Of a stretch of 64,000 bases of DNA, positions 53,435-61,450 are shown piece after piece. A model generated the notes under the pieces. That model was not told where the DNA came from and did no database searches. It saw only the letters and a list, made by a program, of their open reading frames with translations. Position 1 is the first letter of the stretch, and the number at the start of each line of letters is the position of its first letter. The position numbers were made by a program, and so were the translations under genes. Origin of the DNA: CAZBBC01 sp964489835 (GTDB taxonomy: Bacteria; Calditrichota; Calditrichia; JAJRVZ01); contig CAZBBC010000006.1 in assembly GCA_964489835.1 (NCBI GenBank), positions 25,712 to 89,711 of the forward strand, in the 5' to 3' direction.

Positions 53435-54169
53435 TCAGATGTTCTTTACATAAATTAGCTTAAATCGTCCCTTTGGACTTTCACGTTGATCAATTTCAAA
53501 TTTCTTAATTGATTTAATCAAGGGTGTTAACTTTTGGAAGCCATAGTTTCTGGAATCAAAATTTGGTTGCTTTTTCTGGAGAAGATTTCCAACATCTCCT
53601 AAAAAAGCCCAACCATCATCATCCGCCAAATCGGAGATAGTAGACGAAATCAGTTTAATTACCTTTGGTGTTATTATATCGATATTGTTTTTTGATGTGG
53701 AGCCGCTCTTGGTAAATTCCGATTCACTTCCCTCAGGTTGGTATTTAAGAATTTCAAGATAAATGAATTTATCACAAGCAACGATAAATGGATCCGGTGT
53801 TTTTTTCTCGCCAATTCCAATTACATTCATCCCGGCTTCGCGAAGCCTTGTGGCCAAACGGGTAAAATCACTGTCGCTGGAAACCAGGCAAAAACCATTA
53901 ACTTTTTCTGAATATAGAATATCCATCGCATCAATAATCATGGCGGAATCAGTCGCATTTTTTCCTGTTGTATATCCATATTGTTGAATTGGTGTTATTG
54001 CATTTTCCAGAAGGATATTCTTCCACTTTGATAGTTTGGGGTTTGTCCAATCTCCATAAATTCTTTTTATGGTAGGATTGCCATACTTAGCAATTTCTTC
54101 CATCATCTCCTTCACATATGCAGAAGGTATATTATCACCGTCTATTAATACTGCAAGATTTAAATCCAT
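53435..54169 (-). CDS. NYN-domain nuclease-like protein with C-terminal OST-HTH/LOTUS domain
   Basis: 244 residues from ATG 54169 (MDLNLAVLIDGDNIPSAYV); the frame extends ten codons upstream without a better start. The NYN (DUF88/LabA-like) domain spans about 1-140 with acidic metal-site candidates in LIDGDN, NATDSAMIIDAMDIL and LVSSDSDFTRLA. A winged-helix LOTUS-type domain covers about 170-240 (PKVIKLISSTISDLADDDGW, YGFQKLTPLIKSIKKFEI). NYN-LOTUS proteins are thought to act on RNA (family knowledge). Its stop is in frame with, and 39 bp from, the truncated DUF2461 frame, which suggests a recombination junction. Confidence 0.87.
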   Translation of the reverse strand: MDLNLAVLIDGDNIPSAYVKEMMEEIAKYGNPTIKRIYGDWTNPKLSKWKNILLENAITPIQQYGYTTGKNATDSAMIIDAMDILYSEKVNGFCLVSSDSDFTRLATRLREAGMNVIGIGEKKTPDPFIVACDKFIYLEILKYQPEGSESEFTKSGSTSKNNIDIITPKVIKLISSTISDLADDDGWAFLGDVGNLLQKKQPNFDSRNYGFQKLTPLIKSIKKFEIDQRESPKGRFKLIYVKNI

Positions 54170-54350
54170 AAAATTCACCAAACATTCTGTTTTATACAAT
54201 ATACCTGCAAAACAATTAAAATACGCTCAAAATAATTTTCGTACATCAAACATTGTGAAATATGTGTCTGAATAATCTTTAACAAAAATGCTGTATTGCT
54301 GCGTGGCGGTATGATCCCCATGGCTTATGTCTATCCGACTGAGATGCGAT

Positions 54351-56411
54351 CTACTTCCCCTGATCAACATCGATTCTACGATAAGTGATCAACAAAGAGC
54401 CTGGTCTTTCAACCATTCTTACGGTTAGGCCCTTCTTTAACTCCCTGCCGGATTTTACAGAAAGGGCTCCATCATTTTCATAGAATAATTCATAATTTGC
54501 TTCGTCGGATAAACCATGTAATTGAATATGATAGGTAATTTCTCCGCTCTGGGGGCGCCGAAAGACAAAAACCATTCCCGCGTTCAAATCCTGGCGATGG
54601 AATTGATAAGCCATCATTTTGTTGTGCTGGGTGGTATATTCGGTTAAGGGATGAAAGTCACCCTGAAAAAAGGGGCGGATCTTTTTATATTCAGCATAAA
54701 TATATCCGGCCTGGTCTTTGGGAAAATTATCGGCATAAAGATTCCAGCCGGTGACCATGGAACTGGCGTAGGTGCTACGTGCTACATAAATATCGGGAAC
54801 CGTGCATCCGGTGCCGTGGTATGGCAAATACAGCGACAACCCATAGGTGTGGTTCTGCCGCCCGGTAGGTTCAGTATAATTATAATCGGAACGCCACAAC
54901 GTGATGCTGCGTGAGATTGTTTCCAGATCCAGGCGTCTTCCGCCACTGGCACAATTGTCGATAATCAAATCCGGATGCCTTTCCAACAGTTCATCCCAGA
55001 AAGAATAAAGACCTTCGATATAGCGAATTTCCGTCATGCCCTGGCGATCCGGCGCATCGACAGTTTGCCAATACTCCAGAGGCCGGATATTAAAATCCTG
55101 ACGGTACAGACCGACGCCGTTTTCTTCAATCCTGCTGGAAATATAATCTGTTAGCCATTTCCTTGCCTCATGATTTCCGAGATTGAATATACCGTTCGTA
55201 TCATCTGGTTTCCTTTTGATGATCCAATCGGGATATTCCCGATCCAACCAGGTTCCGCGGTAAACGCGTTCAGGCTCAAACCACAGGATAAGTTTCATAC
55301 CCATTGTATTGACTGCATCCGAAACCGGTTGAAGTCCATTGGGAAAATGTTCTTCCCTCATGTACCAGTTGCCCACATTGGGATACCAGTCCCCATGGTG
55401 CCAATCCATACCACCATACCAGCCGGCATCGATCCACCAATATTCTGCTTGAAGGCCAAACTGCTGATAACGTTCGGCCAGGGCAATCATGTTATGTTCC
55501 GTCGCTAAGGTAAATTCGTTAAACATGAAAGCACCGCCATTGCAGGCCAACGGTCCGGTGACAGGGTTACCGTTTTGATGCGGTGTATGATGGACCAGGA
55601 TAAACTGACGCAGTAAATTGTGTCCCCGCAAACGATCCTGTCCCTGCCAGAAAAGTAGCAGGATGCGCGGCGTGCGAATTTTTTCACCCGGATGAAGTCT
55701 AAGGTGCGTCTTTTCCATACCGGCCTGAAGAATGATACTTTCTTTATCATCACCTTTTATAACGGCCTGCCACTGCCCAGTCCAGCCGATGCCAACCATC
55801 ACTCCTTTCTTTTCCGCTTGAATATTAAAAAAGGGCAAGGCTGTTTCATCTGAAGAACGCCCGCCTTTTGGCGCCAGGATAATTTCAGTATCGGATTTGA
55901 TTTCATCCATCAACGGCGCGAAATCATTTTTTTCATGATTACTGCCGAGCGCATGATGCAAAATATATTTTTCGTTTTTCGCGCTAAATAGCCGAACATC
56001 CGCGACTTGTATATTTTCAAGAATCGGTGTATTCTCCCCGCCAGAATTTTGAAATTCCAGTATCCATTCTATTGCCGGGAAATCTGAAAAAGCAGTACCA
56101 ATGCATCGTACGATCAATTTTGTTCCGGGGTCGGTAAAGGTCAAAATATACCGGGTTTTATTTCGATCGATTATCTTTTGAGTAAGATCAATTTTCCAAT
56201 CTAACAGGAAAGTGGAAGATTTTTGCTCATCATATAGAAACGAAAAAAACGGTGCGGGACGAGTGGTCAGATGCCTGCTCATCCAGTTTATGACCATCTC
56301 CTGTTCGCCATGAATCAATGTAGTATCATGGTTCTGTATGCCCATTGCAAAACCACTAATAAAATTTAAAAAAATTAAATATACAGCGTACCGGGAAACA
56401 AATTTTTGCAT
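54351..56411 (-). CDS. GH36 alpha-galactosidase, secreted
   Basis: 686 residues. The signal peptide is SRYAVYLIFLNFISGFAMG. A beta-supersandwich N-terminal domain (about 35-285) precedes the TIM barrel: EYWWIDAGWYGGMDWHHGDW, LILWFEPERVYRGTWLDREY, the probable nucleophile D439 in GVGLYRQDFNIRP, and DNCASGGRRLDLETISRS followed by the acid/base candidate D509 in LWRSDY. A C-terminal sandwich closes it (VFRRPQSGEITYHI). It hydrolyses terminal alpha-1,6-galactose from raffinose-type sugars, galactomannan or related glycans. AGGAGATAAAACATC precedes ATG 56411. It is alone on its unit, between NYN and cytochrome genes. Confidence 0.9.
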   Translation of the reverse strand: MQKFVSRYAVYLIFLNFISGFAMGIQNHDTTLIHGEQEMVINWMSRHLTTRPAPFFSFLYDEQKSSTFLLDWKIDLTQKIIDRNKTRYILTFTDPGTKLIVRCIGTAFSDFPAIEWILEFQNSGGENTPILENIQVADVRLFSAKNEKYILHHALGSNHEKNDFAPLMDEIKSDTEIILAPKGGRSSDETALPFFNIQAEKKGVMVGIGWTGQWQAVIKGDDKESIILQAGMEKTHLRLHPGEKIRTPRILLLFWQGQDRLRGHNLLRQFILVHHTPHQNGNPVTGPLACNGGAFMFNEFTLATEHNMIALAERYQQFGLQAEYWWIDAGWYGGMDWHHGDWYPNVGNWYMREEHFPNGLQPVSDAVNTMGMKLILWFEPERVYRGTWLDREYPDWIIKRKPDDTNGIFNLGNHEARKWLTDYISSRIEENGVGLYRQDFNIRPLEYWQTVDAPDRQGMTEIRYIEGLYSFWDELLERHPDLIIDNCASGGRRLDLETISRSITLWRSDYNYTEPTGRQNHTYGLSLYLPYHGTGCTVPDIYVARSTYASSMVTGWNLYADNFPKDQAGYIYAEYKKIRPFFQGDFHPLTEYTTQHNKMMAYQFHRQDLNAGMVFVFRRPQSGEITYHIQLHGLSDEANYELFYENDGALSVKSGRELKKGLTVRMVERPGSLLITYRRIDVDQGK

Positions 56412-56555
56412 GATGTTTTATCTCCTAAACTGCGATCCGAGTATGAAAAACAGATCATTGGATGATTAATAGGAAATTTACAAAAATTTCGAAATGTGCA
56501 TCAATAAAACATTGAGAAATGTGAAGACCTAGTTTAAAAAGTTTTTTTCATGGTT

Positions 56556-56789
56556 TTACCATTTCTTTCCATGACAGTCATAACAGGATACCCCGGCGGT
56601 GCCTCCTCTTAAATCCGAGCCATGACAAGCTACACAGTTTGTCTCAGGATCATTCAATCCACTTTTGTGCATGGCGCCATCTTTACTAATGGTATGATCC
56701 GAAGGCGGGTCATATTTTGATTCAGATGGATTGCTGCAACCTAGCATAGAATAAATGGATATAAGAAATATAAAAATCATGCTTTTCAT
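56556..56789 (-). CDS. Small di-heme c-type cytochrome lipoprotein
   Basis: 77 residues. Lipobox SMLGC (Cys18). Two CxxCH heme sites are packed in the last 30 residues: C52VACH56 and C69YDCH73, joined by GSDLRGGTAGVS. His residues at 32 and 41 could be distal ligands. It resembles one unit of multiheme cytochrome domains cut down to the heme segment. It is probably a periplasmic or surface electron carrier. GGGGGAGTATTAT precedes ATG 56789. It is the last gene downstream of the SIS/DUF4954 operon, with no partner oxidoreductase visible. Confidence 0.85.
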   Translation of the reverse strand: MKSMIFIFLISIYSMLGCSNPSESKYDPPSDHTISKDGAMHKSGLNDPETNCVACHGSDLRGGTAGVSCYDCHGKKW

Positions 56790-56829
56790 ATAATACTCCC
56801 CCGGTTAAATATTATTTTCTTCTTTGTTT

Positions 56830-57060
56830 TTAATATGATACAAAATTATTCGGAAACAGTTTCAGCGGCAGGTGTTTAATTTCAAGAATCGTTCGATCAC
56901 TAATAAAAATCTTGGCAGGCCTGCCGGCAATAACTCCTGTTGATACAAAAGGGTGATGTCCACGGACATTGGAAAGTGATTTGAGGTTTCCCGCAGTTGC
57001 TTTTACAGGGTTTTTACTGTGGCTGGTGTATCTTTTAGGAACGGATTCCGATGGCAACAT
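56830..57060 (-). CDS. Possible 76-residue ORF or gene remnant
   Basis: An open frame between the SIS gene (38 bp away) and the cytochrome gene, on their strand. The product has codon use like its neighbours and includes KNPVKATAGNLKSLSNVRGH and STGVIAGRPAKIFISDR. There is no good ribosome site. I do not recognise it; it may be the degraded C-terminal end of a lost gene. The rest of the 310-bp interval shows nothing else. Confidence 0.25.
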   Translation of the reverse strand: MLPSESVPKRYTSHSKNPVKATAGNLKSLSNVRGHHPFVSTGVIAGRPAKIFISDRTILEIKHLPLKLFPNNFVSY

Positions 57061-57098
57061 TACTAACGGCAGGTACCGTATTAAGACAATTAAAAATC

Positions 57099-58115
57099 CT
57101 ACCCGATAAACTCATTTCCTACTTTCCTGGCTCGTTGCGGTTTATCAAGATCAATACCTGAGGCTAATCCTATTTCGACCAAGAGGTTCCATCCGGCACT
57201 TAAAAATACATAAGCGTTCAGATCACCGGCGTCCGGGATTTTAATCGTTGTGAAAGGTGTATCTTTTACGGAAAAAGCCACGACCTTAAGGCCGACGCCG
57301 TCAACCAATACTTCCTGGAATTTATCCATTTCTTCATCAATGGGATCGATGACAAAAATGATATCATCGGCATCCAGCACTTCTTCGATACCGTGTGCCG
57401 CGTAGGTTCCTTCAAGGTAATCCGATTTTTTCCTGGTTATTTCATTGGTTTTTAAGGTTAATTCTTCGGCAACACCATCATTGTATCCTGCGAAATAAAT
57501 GGTTGGGGCTTTTATCGCCGCATCGATAATAGCCGGATCGACCGGCATGGTTAGTGCTTCTTCGATTTTAGCGTCTAATCCGGGATTAGATGCAAAAGTA
57601 TTTTTATGATTGATATGCCATAGAATTGATTCATAAAAAAGAGCTTGTTCAATGACACTTTTTGTTGCAGCAACCGCTTGTTCCCATCCGCAACCTAAAA
57701 CAAAAGTCTCTTTACAGGCTTTTTCTAAAAGCGTATCCTTGTTGGCTGAAAGTCCGTAACGATTGTCATTCCCGATCCCCGCTAATTTATTCGCCAGCAA
57801 GACCACCTCTTTTGTTCTACCGGAATTAGATGCACAAAAAACAGCAAATTTAGACAGATCATATTGAGCCGCCTGCCTGGACCCATCGGTAACAACCTGC
57901 AGATCCAAACCCATAGTCAGCGCTCTGCGAATGGCATTCTTAGCCGGAAATAACCGGCTGGATCCTTCACCGGTAAGAAAAAGTTTTCCGATAGTATTAA
58001 TTTCTTTGGATACTTTTTTGGTTCGATTGACGTCGAAATTTTTCACAATACGAACGGTGTCCATCATTTCCTGAACTAAAGCAAATTTTGAATAATTTGA
58101 GTCTGTGAGATTCAT
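57099..58115 (-). CDS. SIS-domain sugar-phosphate isomerase/deaminase-like protein
   Basis: 338 residues from ATG 58115, which has AAGGA at a proper distance; the ATG two codons earlier abuts it. Two SIS domains: the first contains LFLTGEGSSRLFPAKNAIRRA and CASNSGRTKEVVLLANKL (phosphosugar-binding Ser/Thr loop), the second FAGYNDGVAEELTLKTNEITR. The YAAHGIEEVLDADD segment aligns with the GlmS-type His loop, and the C terminus DLDKPQRARKVGNEF resembles the GlmS tail. It likely isomerises or deaminates an amino-sugar phosphate (inference). It is 42 bp downstream of the DUF4954 gene. Confidence 0.85.
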   Translation of the reverse strand: MNLTDSNYSKFALVQEMMDTVRIVKNFDVNRTKKVSKEINTIGKLFLTGEGSSRLFPAKNAIRRALTMGLDLQVVTDGSRQAAQYDLSKFAVFCASNSGRTKEVVLLANKLAGIGNDNRYGLSANKDTLLEKACKETFVLGCGWEQAVAATKSVIEQALFYESILWHINHKNTFASNPGLDAKIEEALTMPVDPAIIDAAIKAPTIYFAGYNDGVAEELTLKTNEITRKKSDYLEGTYAAHGIEEVLDADDIIFVIDPIDEEMDKFQEVLVDGVGLKVVAFSVKDTPFTTIKIPDAGDLNAYVFLSAGWNLLVEIGLASGIDLDKPQRARKVGNEFIG

Positions 58116-58156
58116 ACTCATTCCTTTTAAGTAAAAATAGGTGGTTAATTGTAATT

Positions 58157-60361
58157 CTATCCCCTCTTTTTTATTTGCAAAACCAATTTTTTAAATACTT
58201 CTGTTTCCTCACGCACCTGTTTAATAAAGCTATTATCATCGATCGTTCCGATAACTGCAGTCATTTCGTCCTTGTTTCTGAATATTGCCTGACGAAAATG
58301 ATTATCATAGTCTTTTTTCCTTGATATATAGACCTGGTCTCTTATAAATTCCTGAACTTTCACTGAACTATCCAACGCTTTTAACCATTGCTCTTTGGAT
58401 AAGACCTTTGAGTCTGAAATCAGACAGAGCGTAGCATAGGCATGTTTTTGTTTTTCAAGCGGATATTTTTTCCAAAGGATGTCATATTTTTTATGAATCT
58501 CTTTCCAGGTCTTCAGCTTTCCCGATCCAATGCTGGACCGCAGTTTATCCACTTCTTTTTCCAGAATAAGCTGTCCTCCAAGATTTATCCATTCCTTTTC
58601 ACGACTCCCTTTTAAGGCATCTCTGACAGATCTAATATTAGTTGTCTTATTGTTTAACATATATTGGATTATATTCTTAACTGCATAATAAAGGATCATA
58701 TCACCGTAAGCATGATAAGCTTTATAGGTTTTAAGGATAACCACTTTCCGGAAGGATTTTTCCATGTTTTCGCCAAGGATTTCTAATTTATTAATCGATT
58801 CTTCAACCCCAGATAAAAGTTTCTTTCCCAATGTAATTAACGCTCTTTCACTTATCGCTTTCGTTGATTTATCCTGCGTCCGATGATGGGCTTTTGCGGT
58901 CCAAATTTCCAATAACTGCCGGGCGGTGATAATTTCTTCTATGGTATCCGGTGCGAGGGTATCAAATTCTATATTCTGTATTTTATGCTCACGTATATCG
59001 CGATCCATAAATTTCCAGGAATTCCTGGCCAGGGCATACATATTATATAACCACCAAAAAGCCGGCATCACTTCTAACCGATCCTTAGCCGGATTATTAT
59101 TTAGCAGCGAGAATGGTAAAGGAATGTCCAGTTCGGCCGGGTAATCTGCTTTCGATAATAAAACAAAGGAAGCAAACCGGCAGGGATGTTTAACACTGCT
59201 GCATAATCCCGGCCAGAATCCCCGACCCGCCTGTATTTCATTATCATTAGACCTGCTGTTGTGGTTGGAACCGATGGTCGCCCCTGCAGCCACATTACTC
59301 TGCCCCATCACAACACTGGCGACAAGGAATGAATTATTATGATGCTGTTCGTGTGCCGGAAAAATCAAATTATTCAACACTTCACAGCATGAAATCGTCG
59401 AGTTATCTCCAAGAAATGAATTAATCAGCCTTGCACCATACTTCAAATTGGAGTTATTGCCTAAAATAAACCGGACAGCTTTGCATCCATAAAAAATATG
59501 GCAGCCATACCCGATAATACCGTTGACCAGTTCCACACCTTCACCGATCTGTGTCGGTTCATCTTCAGAAGAATTGATGGTAAGATTCTTTAATTTATTT
59601 GTGCCTTTGATGTAGCAGTGCTCCCCGACCTTTACATCTTTCAAGATCCGGGAATTTTTAATGACACATTGATTTCCAATGATTCCATAATAACCGCGAT
59701 GTGCATCGAAATTATTCTGAGTGATTTGTATTAATTTTTTTTGTAAAGCCTTATCATCTCTGTATTTTGCCCAGAGATAAGCATCAGCTGTAATTATTCC
59801 GTCAAAAGGAAGAATGCTGCGACAACCCGTTTCATTCATCAGGTCAAGCCATACACGAACCTTTTCCGGTTCACCCTGCTTAATGATGCCGTTACCAAAT
59901 TTCGCGTGATCAGTCGTATGCATTTCATCAATATTAAACAGCATGCAACGGTCACCGATAATGTAATGGGCAAGATGTCTTACGTTATGAATAGCCACAT
60001 TATCCCCGATATCACAGGAGATAATCACACTATTGGTGATACCTACCGCAAGGTTTAAATCATGATGTTCAAGGACAGCATTCTGTATACTTCCAATACG
60101 CACCAGACCATAGAACTCGCTATTTTTGATGCGTCTCGGATTAAATTGATCAGTTACCACAATATCATCCCAATTGTCCGCTGTATTATTATTCTTTACC
60201 AGTCTTTCAACTTCATCTGAAGTTAATTGACGCCAGCGTTTCTCCGGCCATAAAGACTGAAGATTTCGATAATAATATTCATTTTTGCCTTTTAGAATGA
60301 ACTCTTTGGAAACAAATTCTTTCCCGATCTTTTCTGCAGGTAGAATTTTAACATCGTCCAT
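58157..60361 (-). CDS. DUF4954 protein with left-handed beta-helix region
   Basis: 734 residues, no signal peptide. The first half (about 75-425) is built of hexapeptide-like turns, for example NLAVGITNSVIISCDIGDNVAIHN, YYGIIGNQCVIKNSRILKDV and KYGARLINSFLGDNSTISC. Conserved EMHTTDHAKFGNG and NHNSRSNDNEI stretches follow the DUF4954 pattern. A long helical C terminus covers about 430-734. Beta-helix domains of this type occur in acyl- and nucleotidyl-transferases acting on sugars. The exact reaction is unknown. GGAGTAAATGAT precedes ATG 60361. It sits between the nitrilase-type and SIS genes in one transcription unit. Confidence 0.85.
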   Translation of the reverse strand: MDDVKILPAEKIGKEFVSKEFILKGKNEYYYRNLQSLWPEKRWRQLTSDEVERLVKNNNTADNWDDIVVTDQFNPRRIKNSEFYGLVRIGSIQNAVLEHHDLNLAVGITNSVIISCDIGDNVAIHNVRHLAHYIIGDRCMLFNIDEMHTTDHAKFGNGIIKQGEPEKVRVWLDLMNETGCRSILPFDGIITADAYLWAKYRDDKALQKKLIQITQNNFDAHRGYYGIIGNQCVIKNSRILKDVKVGEHCYIKGTNKLKNLTINSSEDEPTQIGEGVELVNGIIGYGCHIFYGCKAVRFILGNNSNLKYGARLINSFLGDNSTISCCEVLNNLIFPAHEQHHNNSFLVASVVMGQSNVAAGATIGSNHNSRSNDNEIQAGRGFWPGLCSSVKHPCRFASFVLLSKADYPAELDIPLPFSLLNNNPAKDRLEVMPAFWWLYNMYALARNSWKFMDRDIREHKIQNIEFDTLAPDTIEEIITARQLLEIWTAKAHHRTQDKSTKAISERALITLGKKLLSGVEESINKLEILGENMEKSFRKVVILKTYKAYHAYGDMILYYAVKNIIQYMLNNKTTNIRSVRDALKGSREKEWINLGGQLILEKEVDKLRSSIGSGKLKTWKEIHKKYDILWKKYPLEKQKHAYATLCLISDSKVLSKEQWLKALDSSVKVQEFIRDQVYISRKKDYDNHFRQAIFRNKDEMTAVIGTIDDNSFIKQVREETEVFKKLVLQIKKRG

Positions 60362-60432
60362 ATCATTTACTCCTTATCATATGCTGCCTGTCTTGCAGGA
60401 TTTTATTTATCATCTGAGGTTTGTGTGTTTTA

Positions 60433-61413
60433 TTATCGGATTGTATTATCATTATCATTAAAAGAAAAGCGGACTTTTCTGGTATCTTTTTCTTTTCCTG
60501 TATATTCACACAAAGAATGATACAAATCAGGACGACGACTTGTGATCCATCGTTTTCCTGTACACCGGTCACGTACACTCATGTCAAGTTCTGCTATTAC
60601 AATGTCATCCTTTGCCTTGCATGTTTCTGCAAGCACATCTCCATAGGGATCAATGATCATTGCGTTTCCTGTTCTTACTTCATCATCATCTATACCAACA
60701 CCGTTGCTAAAAATAATGAACATGCCATTATCATGTGCGCGTGCCGGTAGCCAATGCATAAGCCAATCTCTTCCCTTAGGCCCCCGGAACTCCGATTCTA
60801 TAGCATCGGGATTTTTCTTCCGGTTATGCCAAAGTTCTGGATCAATCGTTCCCATACATCGTGGACTTGGACTGTGACATCCACCGGTTTGATGCGGAGC
60901 AAGAAGGATCTCTGCTCCTTTTAGGGCGGTGATTCGCACATTTTCAATAATGTTGTTATCATAACAGATAAGAATACCAATTTTGATGCCTTGTGGCATT
61001 TCAAAAATGGTAAACTCATTACCACTCTCCATATGCTCACTTATGAAACAATGAAGTTTTCTGTGAAAAGCGGTCCGTCCATTCGGCATTGCAACCACAT
61101 AGGTATTATACAATTTTTCATCCTCGGAGATTTCTATCAATCCTGCCGCAATAGTCATGTCATATTTGGCGGATAGTGCTAAGAGTTGTTCAGTAGAGGG
61201 ACCTGCAGGAACTGGTTCAGATAATGACACAATTTCCTGCTTTGATAAATTTCTCACATGCCAATAACCGGTGATACACATCTCCGGAAAAACAATCAAA
61301 TCTACTTTATTATCCGCCGCATGTTCAACAAACGCTGTAATTTGATCTAGATTGTGGGCTTTTTCTCCTGGTCTGTGATTAAATTGAACGGAAGCAACTA
61401 TGATTTTATCCAT
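60433..61413 (-). CDS. Carbon-nitrogen hydrolase (nitrilase superfamily amidase)
   Basis: 326 residues from ATG 61413 (AGGAGA six bases upstream). The Glu-Lys-Cys triad is visible: E44 in VFPEMCITGY, K119 in AFHRKLHCFI and C150 in GILICYDNNI. A second conserved Glu lies in the ESGNEF region. No signal peptide, so cytoplasmic. The family hydrolyses amides, carbamoyl or ureido groups; substrates cannot be named. It lies 37 bp after the secreted TIM-barrel-like gene and 71 bp before DUF4954, and may release ammonia or an acyl group from an amino-sugar derivative (inference). Confidence 0.9.
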   Translation of the reverse strand: MDKIIVASVQFNHRPGEKAHNLDQITAFVEHAADNKVDLIVFPEMCITGYWHVRNLSKQEIVSLSEPVPAGPSTEQLLALSAKYDMTIAAGLIEISEDEKLYNTYVVAMPNGRTAFHRKLHCFISEHMESGNEFTIFEMPQGIKIGILICYDNNIIENVRITALKGAEILLAPHQTGGCHSPSPRCMGTIDPELWHNRKKNPDAIESEFRGPKGRDWLMHWLPARAHDNGMFIIFSNGVGIDDDEVRTGNAMIIDPYGDVLAETCKAKDDIVIAELDMSVRDRCTGKRWITSRRPDLYHSLCEYTGKEKDTRKVRFSFNDNDNTIR

Positions 61414-61450
61414 CAACAATCTCCTTTTTCTGCAATGACAAGAGGGCCGG

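Noticed and set aside
54560..54600. GTTCAAATCC string resembling a tRNA T-loop
   Set aside because: It lies inside the GH36 gene and no acceptor, D or anticodon stems are present; same conclusion for GGTTCGAACTC near 47288.
60363..60578. 71-codon minus-strand ORF between the amidase and DUF4954 genes
   Set aside because: It overlaps the amidase 3' end in another frame and lacks a ribosome site.
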